The translations under genes were made by a program, and so were the position numbers. From Acidiluteibacter ferrifornacis (GTDB lineage: Bacteria > Bacteroidota > Bacteroidia > Flavobacteriales_E > Vicingaceae), in the NCBI RefSeq assembly GCF_009909615.1, contig NZ_WWNE01000005.1, positions 334 through 64,333 on the forward strand: DNA of 64,000 bases, written 5' to 3'. The notes under the pieces were generated by a model. The model did not search any database, was not told the origin of the DNA, and saw nothing but the letters and a program-made list of their open reading frames with translations. How positions within the stretch are numbered: position 1 is the stretch's first letter; each line of letters starts with the position of its first letter. Shown one piece after another: positions 33,997 through 42,530 of this stretch.

Positions 33997-35033
33997 GATT
34001 CTTTTTCCTCAAATAATTTCACTTTTTCTATCCATTTTGGTTTGCGTTCTGATAAAATAACATCTATGAATAATAAGAAAAACGCAATCCCAAAGAAAAT
34101 TTGATATCGGTCTTCAAAATCGGTAAATATTTTACTATCGTATTCCTTTTTTTCTAAGCTACTTAGCTCTTGCATAATTTGTGGAATACCCGCACCGGAA
34201 TTGGTTGCTCTGAAATATTGCCCATCACCAGCCATTGCTATTTCTTGAAGCATTTCTTCATTCAAACTACTAACCACCGTATTTCCTTCATTATCTTGCC
34301 TAAAGCCATTTTGTCGTCCATTTTTAAACACAGGAATAGGTGCACCTGATGGACTACCCATTCCTACAGTAAATACCCTGATTCCAGATTTTCTAGCTTC
34401 TTCTGCTGCTGCAATGGCATCATCTTCATGGTTTTCGCCATCAGTCAAAATAATTAAAGCTCTATTTTTGGCTTCTTCTTTCGGGAAGGAGTTGATGGCT
34501 AAATCAATTGCTGCCCCAATAGCAGTACCTTGTGTTGGAACAATATTATTATCAATAGTTTGTAAAAATAATTTTGCTGCTGAATAATCGGAAGTCAAGG
34601 GTAATTGAATATATGCTTCACCTGCAAAAACGATCATCCCAATTCTGTCACTTTTCAATCGTTCTATCAAACGTTCCATCGCTAATTTAGCTGCAGTTAA
34701 TCGATCCGGAGATAGGTCTTGTGCCATCATAGAATTGGAAACATCAATGGCCACCATTAGTTCTAATCCTTCTGCCTTAACGTTTTCTTGTTTTGTTCCA
34801 ATTTGTGGGTTTGCTAAACCAATGACTATGAATATAAAAGCCATTAGAGATAAGTAGAATTTGGCATTTGCCTTTACTTGCGAACGATTAGGAATTAATT
34901 GTTGCATTCTTAGGTTTTCTCCAAATCGTTGTCTAGCATTTTTTTGCCAGCGTCGATATAGAATGAATAACAACAGTATCAATGGCACTAGAGCCAATCC
35001 CCAAAGGAAATAAGTATGTTCAAATCTAAACAT
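33993..35033 (-). CDS. batB: BatB: von Willebrand factor A domain membrane protein
   Basis: 346 residues. Two N-terminal helices (5-23 and about 60-77), a vWA domain with the MIDAS motif AIDVSNSMMAQD (D-x-S-x-S) followed by GMIVFAGEAY, TQGTAIGAAID with the MIDAS Thr and ALIILTDGENHED with the MIDAS Asp, and a C-terminal helix near residues 315-335. This is the BatA/BatB type. It overlaps batC and starts one base after the batA stop. Confidence 0.9.
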   Translation of the reverse strand: MFRFEHTYFLWGLALVPLILLLFILYRRWQKNARQRFGENLRMQQLIPNRSQVKANAKFYLSLMAFIFIVIGLANPQIGTKQENVKAEGLELMVAIDVSNSMMAQDLSPDRLTAAKLAMERLIERLKSDRIGMIVFAGEAYIQLPLTSDYSAAKLFLQTIDNNIVPTQGTAIGAAIDLAINSFPKEEAKNRALIILTDGENHEDDAIAAAEEARKSGIRVFTVGMGSPSGAPIPVFKNGRQNGFRQDNEGNTVVSSLNEEMLQEIAMAGDGQYFRATNSGAGIPQIMQELSSLEKKEYDSKIFTDFEDRYQIFFGIAFFLLFIDVILSERKPKWIEKVKLFEEKES

Positions 35034-35034
35034 G

Positions 35035-36042
35035 TTAAGTAATGGATTTAAATACAGTTGTTTTGAGCACTATTGCTAATAAAAGACTGATGGATGCAAT
35101 TAACGCAAACGGAAGAAACTCTTCCTTTTTTCTTCGGTATTCAGTAACTTCTATTTTGGATTTTTCCAATTGGTCTATTTCTTCATAAATGGCTGCCAAT
35201 TTTCTATTATTTGTAGCTCTGAAATACTTTCCACCTGTAGTTTTTGCGATATCTGTTAACGTTTTTTCATCGATTTTTACATCTACCATTTCATATCTGC
35301 TTCTTCCAAATGCATCTGTTACAGGAAATGGCGCTTTTCCATTTGTTCCCACTCCAATTGTATAAACCCTAACCCCAAATTCTCTTGCAATTTCGGCAGC
35401 GGTTAAAGGAGGAATGCTGCCTGCAGTATTGCTACCATCTGTCAATAGTATAATTACCCGACTTTTAGCATCACTTTCTCTCAGTCGATTGACAGCAGTT
35501 GCTAATCCTAAACCTATAGCAGTTCCATCCTCAATCATTCCATTTTTAACGTCTTTAAATAGGTTAATAACCACAGAATGATCCGTGGTCAAAGGACATT
35601 GTGTAAAACTTTCGCCACTATATACTACCAAACCAATTCGATCTTGAGGTCTCTCTTTGATAAAATCAATTGCTACCTCTTTGGAGGCTTCAATTCTATT
35701 GGGTTTTAAATCTTCTGCCAACATAGAGCCTGAAATGTCAAAAGCAATCATGATATCAATACCTTCTGTGACTACATTTTGATAGCTTAAGGATGATTGT
35801 GGACGTGCTAAAGTAAAGATGATGGCTGATAAACAAATGATTTCTAGAATAAATGGAGTGTGCCTCATTAACACTTTTATGGATTTATTATGAGGGTTTA
35901 TCCAATTTAAGCTAGAGAATTTTAAGTCTGCATTCTTTTTCTTTAAACGTAAAAAATACCATAGCAACGCAATAGGCAACAAAGCAAACAATAAGAAAAA
36001 ACTTGGGTTTGCAAATTGAATATTGTTCATCCACTCTATCAT
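35035..36042 (-). CDS. batA: BatA: von Willebrand factor A domain membrane protein
   Basis: 335 residues. N-terminal helix, a second helix near 60-78, the MIDAS motif AFDISGSMLAED, GLVVYSGESFTQCPL, EDGTAIGLGLATA, RVIILLTDGSN, and a C-terminal membrane helix. The paralogue of BatB; together they are thought to form a membrane complex acted on by the MoxR ATPase. It overlaps the upstream 36039 gene by four bases. Confidence 0.9.
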   Translation of the reverse strand: MIEWMNNIQFANPSFFLLFALLPIALLWYFLRLKKKNADLKFSSLNWINPHNKSIKVLMRHTPFILEIICLSAIIFTLARPQSSLSYQNVVTEGIDIMIAFDISGSMLAEDLKPNRIEASKEVAIDFIKERPQDRIGLVVYSGESFTQCPLTTDHSVVINLFKDVKNGMIEDGTAIGLGLATAVNRLRESDAKSRVIILLTDGSNTAGSIPPLTAAEIAREFGVRVYTIGVGTNGKAPFPVTDAFGRSRYEMVDVKIDEKTLTDIAKTTGGKYFRATNNRKLAAIYEEIDQLEKSKIEVTEYRRKKEEFLPFALIASISLLLAIVLKTTVFKSIT

Positions 36043-36998
36043 GACTTCGCCTCCTCCTCTTTGTTTGATTCAGGTTCAATCAGTTTTGTATTTTCAATAA
36101 TTGCATTGGCCTCTTTGATTACCATTTCATTTTCAGATGCCAATGGTTTTTCTTTGGCGAATTTTACCATGTCTGCAATCATTAAAATTTTGATCAGTCG
36201 TCGTTTTTCAGCCTCATTAATATCTGTAAATCTCAATGCAGTGATAATTTCATCTGAAGTTTGCTCTAAGGCATGAATCTCAAACCGTTGTTCCAAATAC
36301 TCCCTCAAAATATGTGTCAGTTCTGAGTAGTACTCTTTTGTTTTGTCTTGCTGCCATAGCTTTTTACTTTCTAATTGTTTTAAAGCCTCTAATGCTGATA
36401 TGTGGGGAGGAATACTCGGCTTGATAATTTCTTTGATTTTTTCAACTTTGGGTTTATTCTTGAAATAGTATATTAAAATTAAAATCAATCCAATAAGCAG
36501 TAATCCACCCAAAAAATATGGCCAATAAATTTTGAAAAATTCTTTAAATGAAAATGGTGTTTCATTAATGTTTTTGATGTCTTTAATATCAGCTTCTGCT
36601 TCAATGGTTACATTAGAAACTTCTAGCATTAAAGCTTTAGTTTTAAAATGCTCTCCATTAATGACAAACTCAAAAGGAGGAATAGGGTAGTAGCCACTGT
36701 CCCAAGCTGTAATAGTCAATCTTTGAGATAGCTTTTTATATTTAACATCTGCTTCGTATGCCGTATCTATCTCCTTAATTTCAACAATTTCAATTCCTCC
36801 GTATAAAGTATCTTTAAGAGTGGGGAATACAATATCTGAGCCCGCTAAAAAAGTAGCTTCTAGATAAATGTCAGTTTGTTCTCCTACTTTTATTTTGCTG
36901 GTATCGATAGTAGCTAAGACGTCGTTAACACTTGATTGAGCAAAACCAATTATGCTCAACATCATAAAGGAAAAGAATATAAAAACTTGCTTTCTCAT
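36039..36998 (-). CDS. Bat-operon membrane protein of unknown function
   Basis: 319 residues. A signal peptide (MRKQVFIFFSFMMLSIIGFA), a periplasmic beta-rich part to about residue 160, one membrane helix near 168-190 (YFLGGLLLIGLILILIYYF) and a cytoplasmic helical domain (SALEALKQLESKKLWQQDKT, YYSELTHILREYLEQRFEIH). The cytoplasmic part looks like the DUF4381 domain common in MoxR/Bat loci. It lies between the DUF58 and batA genes with one- and four-base overlaps, so it belongs to the same machine. Confidence 0.75.
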   Translation of the reverse strand: MRKQVFIFFSFMMLSIIGFAQSSVNDVLATIDTSKIKVGEQTDIYLEATFLAGSDIVFPTLKDTLYGGIEIVEIKEIDTAYEADVKYKKLSQRLTITAWDSGYYPIPPFEFVINGEHFKTKALMLEVSNVTIEAEADIKDIKNINETPFSFKEFFKIYWPYFLGGLLLIGLILILIYYFKNKPKVEKIKEIIKPSIPPHISALEALKQLESKKLWQQDKTKEYYSELTHILREYLEQRFEIHALEQTSDEIITALRFTDINEAEKRRLIKILMIADMVKFAKEKPLASENEMVIKEANAIIENTKLIEPESNKEEEAKS

Positions 36999-37876
36999 TA
37001 TCTTCTGAATTCTCTTCTTTTAAATAAATTCATTAAAGGACCAACGTATGATTCGTGAGCAGGTATGTTGGCAACATCAACTCCACTTTTTCTAAAAATT
37101 TGCTCCAGCATTTTTTTACGCCTTAGAACTTCTTTTTTAAAATCCAATCGTACTTCTTTGTCACTGCTATTGATCCACTTTTGTATACCTGTCTCTGCAT
37201 CTCTCAATTGAATTAAACCTACATCGGGTAATTCTTCTTCGCGGATATCGTAGATGTTTAAGGCTACTAAGTCGTGTTTATTATTCGCCATCTTTAGGCT
37301 GTCTTCAAATTGATTATCGATAAAGTCAGAAATGAGAAATGCAGTACATTTTCGTTTAATCACTTTATTAAAATAGCTTAATGCTTCTTTGATACTTGTT
37401 CCTGAGCTTACTGGTTTGAATTCAAGTAGTTCTCTAATAATCATTAGAATGTGGCTTTTTCCTTTCTTAGGAGGAATAAATTTTTCAATCTGATCACTAA
37501 AGAAAATAACGCCTACTTTATCGTTGTTTTGAATAGCAGAAAATGCTAAAACAGCACAGATTTCAATAATTTGTTCTTGCTTGGTTTTAGATTGAGTACC
37601 AAATTCTCCTGATCCACTGACATCGACAATCAGCATTACAGTCATTTCACGTTCTTCTTCGAATACTTTGATATAGGGCTTATTGAATCTAGCAGTTACA
37701 TTCCAGTCGATGGTTCTAATTTCATCGCCTGGCTGATACTCTCTTACCTCGCTAAACGCCATACCTCGCCCTTTGAAGGCCGAATGATATTCGCCAGAAA
37801 ATATCTGATTAGAAAGACCTTTCGTTTTTATTTCAATCTTTCTAACTCGCTTTAATAGAGTTTTTGTATCGGTCAT
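36998..37876 (-). CDS. DUF58 family protein of the MoxR/Bat locus
   Basis: 292 residues. The DUF58 signature is seen in FSEVREYQPGDEIRTIDWNV followed by ARFNKPYIKVFEEEREMTVM, and the C-terminal half folds like a vWA domain (LIVDVSGSGEF, SSGTSIKEALSYFN, AFLISDFIDN). DUF58 proteins accompany MoxR ATPases and are probably their adaptors. It is second in the operon, 44 bases after the moxR stop. Confidence 0.9.
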   Translation of the reverse strand: MTDTKTLLKRVRKIEIKTKGLSNQIFSGEYHSAFKGRGMAFSEVREYQPGDEIRTIDWNVTARFNKPYIKVFEEEREMTVMLIVDVSGSGEFGTQSKTKQEQIIEICAVLAFSAIQNNDKVGVIFFSDQIEKFIPPKKGKSHILMIIRELLEFKPVSSGTSIKEALSYFNKVIKRKCTAFLISDFIDNQFEDSLKMANNKHDLVALNIYDIREEELPDVGLIQLRDAETGIQKWINSSDKEVRLDFKKEVLRRKKMLEQIFRKSGVDVANIPAHESYVGPLMNLFKRREFRR

Positions 37877-37920
37877 TAATGCTGTAAATTGATGAATTAA
37901 TAATTAGAGAGGACTAACTA

Positions 37921-38958
37921 CTAGGGAACTTCTACGGCATTTAATATTTCGTTAACAATATCTTCGCGGCTAATTTCTTCTGCTTCTGCTTCGTAGGTTA
38001 ATCCAATTCTATGGCACAAGACATCTTTGCAAATGGCACGAACATCTTCAGGGATGACATAGCCTCTTCTTTTAATAAAAGCATAAGCTTTTGCAGCCAA
38101 TGCTAGACTAATACTAGCTCTAGGGGAACCTCCAAAACTTATTAAGTCTTTATAGCGCTCTAAACCATAATCTTGTGGATATCTGGTGGCAAATACAATG
38201 TCGATGATATATTGTTCGATTTTTTCGTCCATGTAGACTTCTCTAACGGCCTCTCTGGCTCTAATGATGTCATTAGGACTAATAACTTTACTTGCTTTTG
38301 GCATTCCAGCTTGCGCCAAATTGCTTCTAACAATCATTTTTTCTTCTTCCCTTTTTGGATAATCCAATACCACTTTTAGCATAAATCGATCAACTTGGGC
38401 TTCTGGTAAAGGGTATGTACCTTCTTGCTCGACTGGGTTTTGAGTGGCTAAAACAAGAAATGGTTTAGGTAGCTTAAAAGTTTCTTCTCCAATAGTGATT
38501 TGTTTCTCTTGCATAGCTTCCAATAGTGCACTTTGTACTTTGGCAGGTGCTCGGTTTATCTCATCAGCCAAAACAAAGTTGGCAAAGATGGGACCTTTTT
38601 TAATGGAGAATTCTTCTTTTTTCTGACTATAAATCATTGTACCTATAAGGTCGGCAGGCAATAAATCAGGGGTGAATTGAATTCTACTAAATTGTGCATC
38701 AACGCATGTAGCCAAAGTATTAATAGCTAAAGTTTTTGCAAGCCCTGGAACACCTTCCAATAATATATGTCCATCAGCAAGTAATCCAACTAAAAGGCGC
38801 TCCACCATGTATTTTTGGCCAACAATGACCTTATTCATTTCAAGGGATAATAAATCTACAAATGCGCTCTCCTTTTGGATTTTCTCATTAATTGATTTAA
38901 TGTCTGCAACTTGGTTTGCAGGCGTAGCGGTAGTTTCCATACTATTTGATTCTTCCAT
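37921..38958 (-). CDS. moxR: MoxR-family AAA+ ATPase
   Basis: 345 residues. Walker A LEGVPGLAKTL, Walker B FVLADEINRAPAKVQSALLE, sensor 1 FLVLATQNPVEQEGTYPLPE, arginine finger and sensor 2 region FGGSPRASISLALAAKAYAF. This is the MoxR subfamily. It heads the eight-gene Bat operon and probably remodels the vWA partners encoded downstream. ATG at residue 7 is another possible start. Confidence 0.93.
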   Translation of the reverse strand: MEESNSMETTATPANQVADIKSINEKIQKESAFVDLLSLEMNKVIVGQKYMVERLLVGLLADGHILLEGVPGLAKTLAINTLATCVDAQFSRIQFTPDLLPADLIGTMIYSQKKEEFSIKKGPIFANFVLADEINRAPAKVQSALLEAMQEKQITIGEETFKLPKPFLVLATQNPVEQEGTYPLPEAQVDRFMLKVVLDYPKREEEKMIVRSNLAQAGMPKASKVISPNDIIRAREAVREVYMDEKIEQYIIDIVFATRYPQDYGLERYKDLISFGGSPRASISLALAAKAYAFIKRRGYVIPEDVRAICKDVLCHRIGLTYEAEAEEISREDIVNEILNAVEVP

Positions 38959-38983
38959 ATTATCAACTTATTTTTGATGTGGA

Positions 38984-39008
38984 CTAAATTATATATAGAG
39001 CCCGCAAA
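38984..39008 (-). promoter_or_regulatory. Weak promoter candidate of the Bat operon
   Basis: Minus-strand TAATTTAG (38984-38991, one base off TAnnTTTG) and TTTG at 39005-39008 with a 13-base gap, shorter than usual. It is 26 bases upstream of the moxR ATG. Confidence 0.25.
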
Positions 39009-39064
39009 CCACTGAATATAGGCTGTTAAATATTGTTAACACCTCTCTTGACTTAACATTAATT

Positions 39065-39517
39065 ATGGTTAAACCAGAAATGAGTGAAAGAATGCAAATT
39101 TTAAGGTTGATGGATAGCGATTTTCAAGAATTGAAAACTGCTTTTTCAATTAGAAAGAAAGTTTTTGTTGAAGAACAGCGGGTATCTGAGGCCGACGAAT
39201 TTGATGAATTTGAAAAGGAATCCCAACACTATTTATTAAAAATAGATGGTAAACCAATTGCTACTGCTCGTTGGAGATTTATAGGTGACAAAATAAAGTG
39301 TGAGCGATTTGCAATGCTTTCAGAGTATAGAAACAAAGGTTTTGGGAGTGAATTATTGAGTGAATTGATTAAGGATGTGAAGGGTAAATCTGATAGGGTT
39401 TACTTGCATGCACAGCTAAAAGCAATACCTTTTTATAAACGATTGGGTTTCATCAAAGTTGGGGATCAGTTTACTGAATGTGAGATTGAGCATTATATGA
39501 TGATACTTTCGAAATGA
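39065..39517 (+). CDS. GNAT-family N-acetyltransferase
   Basis: 150 residues. The GNAT core runs RKKVFVEEQRVSEADEFDEF, HYLLKIDGKPIATARWRFIG, CERFAMLSEYRNKGFGSELL (acetyl-CoA loop R-N-K-G-F-G) and KAIPFYKRLGFIKVGDQFTE. The F-V-E-E-Q start is like ElaA-type proteins. The substrate is unknown. It is divergent from moxR and likely transcribed alone. Confidence 0.88.
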   Translation: MVKPEMSERMQILRLMDSDFQELKTAFSIRKKVFVEEQRVSEADEFDEFEKESQHYLLKIDGKPIATARWRFIGDKIKCERFAMLSEYRNKGFGSELLSELIKDVKGKSDRVYLHAQLKAIPFYKRLGFIKVGDQFTECEIEHYMMILSK

Positions 39518-39598
39518 GGAAAAAAGATGAAAACAATTGTCTTTTATTTGAATATCTTTAACCCAATATAGTAAGTCAATAAGGAATTATTACAACAG

Positions 39599-40738
39599 AT
39601 GCCTGACCGAATACCATTCAATAAACCCTATTTCACAGGGAAAGAAACGGAGTATATTGAAACTGCAGTAAAGTCAGGGCATATTTCAGGTAATGGAGAA
39701 TATACCCAAAAGTGTCATCAGTTCTTCGAAAGTAAGTGGGGGATTAAGAAGGCTCTATTAACCACTTCATGTACTGATGCGTTAGAAATGGCTGCGATTT
39801 TGCTAAACTTACAAGCAGGAGACGAAGTAATAATGCCTTCATTTACTTTTGTTTCAACAGCAAACGCTTTTGTTCTGAGAGGGGCTAAAATTGTGTTTTG
39901 TGATAGTCGAGAGGATCATCCTGGTATGGATGAAAATACCATCGAAGCATTAATTACAGAGAAAACCGTTGCAATTGTTCCGGTTCACTATGCTGGTGTA
40001 GCATGCGACATGGAAAAAATCATGGGTTTAGCAAAAAAGCATGGATTGTTTGTCGTAGAAGATGCCGCACAGGCAATTGACAGTTATTATACTTTTTCAG
40101 ATGGAACAACTAAAGCATTGGGAAGCATAGGCCATTTAGCAGCTTTCTCGTTTCATGAGACCAAGAATATTATTTCAGGAGAAGGAGGGATGCTTGCTAT
40201 TAATGATGAGCAATTTATCAAAAGGGCTGAAATCATTTGGGAAAAAGGCACCAATCGTTCAGCTTTTTTTAGAGGAGAAGTCAATAAGTATGGATGGGTA
40301 GATATTGGGTCTTCTTTTCTACCTTCAGAGGTTATTGCAGCTTTTTTATGGGCACAATTAGAGAATTTAGAATCCATTCAAAATCGAAGGAAAATTATAT
40401 GGGAGAGGTATCATTCATTATTGCACAATTATTTTAATTTGATAACAATTCCGAAGTATGCCACTAATAATTTTCATATATTTTACATCAATTGTAATTC
40501 AAATATTGAGCGATCAAAGTTGATTAAAAAATTTCGTGAATATAATGTAATTTCAGTTTTTCATTATTTGTCATTACACAGTAGTCGTTATTATAAGAGT
40601 AAGCACGATGGTCGAGAATTGGTCAATTGTGACAGATATTCCGATTGTTTATTAAGGTTGCCTTTATTTTTTGAACTCACCGAAATGGAGCAGAATAAGG
40701 TTGTTGAGATTATTAAAAACTTTATAAAAGAGAATTGA
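39599..40738 (+). CDS. wecE: WecE/RffA-type dTDP-4-dehydro-6-deoxy-D-glucose aminotransferase
   Basis: 379 residues of the DegT/DnrJ/EryC1 family. IPFNKPYFTGKETEYIETAV, TSCTDALEMAAILL, PSFTFVSTANAFVLRGAKIV, VEDAAQA and the PLP-lysine site FSFHETKNIISGEGGM. FHETKN with GEGGM is typical of RffA/WecE, which makes dTDP-4-amino-4,6-dideoxygalactose (dTDP-Fuc4N). It is followed with a one-base overlap by a GT2 gene, so it probably feeds a surface glycan; no dTDP-sugar synthesis genes are in the window. Confidence 0.88.
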   Translation: MPDRIPFNKPYFTGKETEYIETAVKSGHISGNGEYTQKCHQFFESKWGIKKALLTTSCTDALEMAAILLNLQAGDEVIMPSFTFVSTANAFVLRGAKIVFCDSREDHPGMDENTIEALITEKTVAIVPVHYAGVACDMEKIMGLAKKHGLFVVEDAAQAIDSYYTFSDGTTKALGSIGHLAAFSFHETKNIISGEGGMLAINDEQFIKRAEIIWEKGTNRSAFFRGEVNKYGWVDIGSSFLPSEVIAAFLWAQLENLESIQNRRKIIWERYHSLLHNYFNLITIPKYATNNFHIFYINCNSNIERSKLIKKFREYNVISVFHYLSLHSSRYYKSKHDGRELVNCDRYSDCLLRLPLFFELTEMEQNKVVEIIKNFIKEN

Positions 40739-41655
40739 TGAAGTTTTCAATTGTCATACCCTGTTATAAAAGTAGCAACACATTGATCGAATTGAAAAAT
40801 AGATTAATAGATGTCATTACTCCTTTATCAGCAGATTTTGAGATTATTTTAGTGAATGATGGAAGTCCTGATGATGATTGGGAGATCATTAGTAATATGG
40901 CTAAAAATGACAGTCGTATTAAGGGCATAAACTTTAGTAGAAACTTTGGTCAACACTATGCGATCTCTGCTGGACTAGAAATTGCAAAAGGGGAGTGGAT
41001 CGTGGTTATGGATGGAGATTTACAAGATAGACCAGAGGAAATTGCTAATTTGTATAAAAAGAGTCAAGAAGGATATGACCTAGTTACCGCTAAAAGAGTT
41101 TTACGAAAGGATGCATACATTAAAAAAATGTTTTCGAAATTATTTTATTGGCTGTTTGGATATCTTACTAATACCAAGTACGATAATACTGTAGCTAATT
41201 TTGGAATTTATCATCAAAAGGTCATTCATGCTTTAATACAGATGAAAGACAAAATTAGGGTGTTCCCAATTCTCATTCAATGGGTAGGTTTTAAAGGAAC
41301 CAGTATAGAAGTAGTTCATAACAAAAGACAAAATGGGGTATCTGCATATACTTATAAAACCTTATTTACTTTAGCATTCGATATAATAGTTTCATTTTCG
41401 AATAAACCTCTTATGTTGATGGTTAGATTAGGAATAGTGATTTCTATTTTATCATTTTTCGTTGGAATTTATTACATATATTCTTATTTGGAAGGGGAGA
41501 TTTTAATCTTGGGTTTTGCAAGTATTATCATATCTATTTGGCTTTTATCTGGATTAATTATCTTATTCCTAGGTGTATTAGGTATATACTTAGGGAAAGT
41601 GTTTGACGCATCAAAAGATAGACCAACCTATATTATTAAAGAAAAGCTAAATTAA
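40738..41655 (+). CDS. Membrane-anchored GT2 glycosyltransferase (ArnC/GtrB-like)
   Basis: 305 residues. GT-A domain: FSIVIPCYKSSN, ILVNDGSPDDDWEII, GINFSRNFGQHYAISAGLEI, VVMDGDLQDRPEEI (DxD-like). Two C-terminal membrane helices at about 225-250 and 260-285. Such enzymes move a sugar to undecaprenyl phosphate. ATG at 40738 shares a base with the preceding TGA; a TTG three bases earlier is less likely. Probably handles the sugar made by the adjacent aminotransferase (inference). Confidence 0.88.
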   Translation: MKFSIVIPCYKSSNTLIELKNRLIDVITPLSADFEIILVNDGSPDDDWEIISNMAKNDSRIKGINFSRNFGQHYAISAGLEIAKGEWIVVMDGDLQDRPEEIANLYKKSQEGYDLVTAKRVLRKDAYIKKMFSKLFYWLFGYLTNTKYDNTVANFGIYHQKVIHALIQMKDKIRVFPILIQWVGFKGTSIEVVHNKRQNGVSAYTYKTLFTLAFDIIVSFSNKPLMLMVRLGIVISILSFFVGIYYIYSYLEGEILILGFASIIISIWLLSGLIILFLGVLGIYLGKVFDASKDRPTYIIKEKLN

Positions 41656-41656
41656 T

Positions 41657-42445
41657 ATGTCTTCTCCTAAAATTCTTGCAGATTACCTAGAAATAGGAAT
41701 AAATACAATTATAGAGCCATCCGCTGTTATAAGAGGCATAAATGGAAATGCAAAAAGAATTATCATCGGAGATAATGTATATATAGGGGAAAGTGTTCAA
41801 ATTATTTGTGATGACTTTGAAATGGGTGATTACGGTAAGATACATCACCATACTAATATTCACGGATATAAACCTTGTAAAATAGGGCATAATATATGGG
41901 TCGGTCAATATTGTATATTGGATACTATTGGTGGATTGACTATTGGAAATAACTGTGCTGTAGGTGCACAAACCCAGCTCTGGTCACATATTAAGTTTGG
42001 TGATACATTGGAGGGATGTCGTTTTTTGAGTGATAAACCATTGTCAATAGGAGATGATGTCTACTTTAGTGGTAAATGCGTAGTATCACCAGTTAATATT
42101 CAGGATAAAGCCATGGCCTTAGCAGGATCGGTGATTACTAAAGATATGGAGTTTAATACGATTTATGCAGGCGTTCCTGCAATGTCGGTTACTGACAAAT
42201 TAGGGTATCAATTTGATACAATTTCGGTTGATGATAAGTATAAAAAAATGATAGAATATCTGTCTCATTCTGGGGTGAATACATCAAAGATTAAAATAGT
42301 GAGAGAAAGGAGTGAGGCAATTTTAGAGGATAATATTTCTTATTTTATAGTAGCTACTCGTGAGTACACTAAAAAGCTATCCGATGAAGAAATTTTTTTT
42401 ATGAAGTTTTTGTTGCCTGAAAAGGCAAAGTTTACGCCTTTATAA
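41657..42445 (+). CDS. Left-handed beta-helix (hexapeptide) acyltransferase with C-terminal extension
   Basis: 262 residues. Hexapeptide repeats cover about 25-180 (IIIGDNVYIGESVQIIC, IGHNIWVGQYCILDTIGGLT, IGNNCAVGAQTQLWSH, IGDDVYFSGKCVVSP), ending in the NTIYAGVPAMSV turn. Residues 190-262 are a helical tail not in the plain family. It starts one base after the GT2 stop. Likely acetylates a sugar; acceptor unknown. A terminator follows. Confidence 0.85.
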   Translation: MSSPKILADYLEIGINTIIEPSAVIRGINGNAKRIIIGDNVYIGESVQIICDDFEMGDYGKIHHHTNIHGYKPCKIGHNIWVGQYCILDTIGGLTIGNNCAVGAQTQLWSHIKFGDTLEGCRFLSDKPLSIGDDVYFSGKCVVSPVNIQDKAMALAGSVITKDMEFNTIYAGVPAMSVTDKLGYQFDTISVDDKYKKMIEYLSHSGVNTSKIKIVRERSEAILEDNISYFIVATREYTKKLSDEEIFFMKFLLPEKAKFTPL

Positions 42446-42473
42446 TAATTATGATACAGTGGTTGTTGAATCA

Positions 42474-42510
42474 AAAAAGGGTAATCCTATTTAATAGAAT
42501 TACCCTTTTT
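42474..42510. terminator. Bidirectional terminator between acyltransferase and pckA
   Basis: A 17-bp stem with one mismatch (core AAAAAGGGTAAT, 42474-42490 with 42494-42510) and a 3-base loop; T runs occur on both strands. It ends two convergent transcripts. Confidence 0.9.
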
Positions 42511-42530
42511 ATTGGAATGAAATTTATTTC

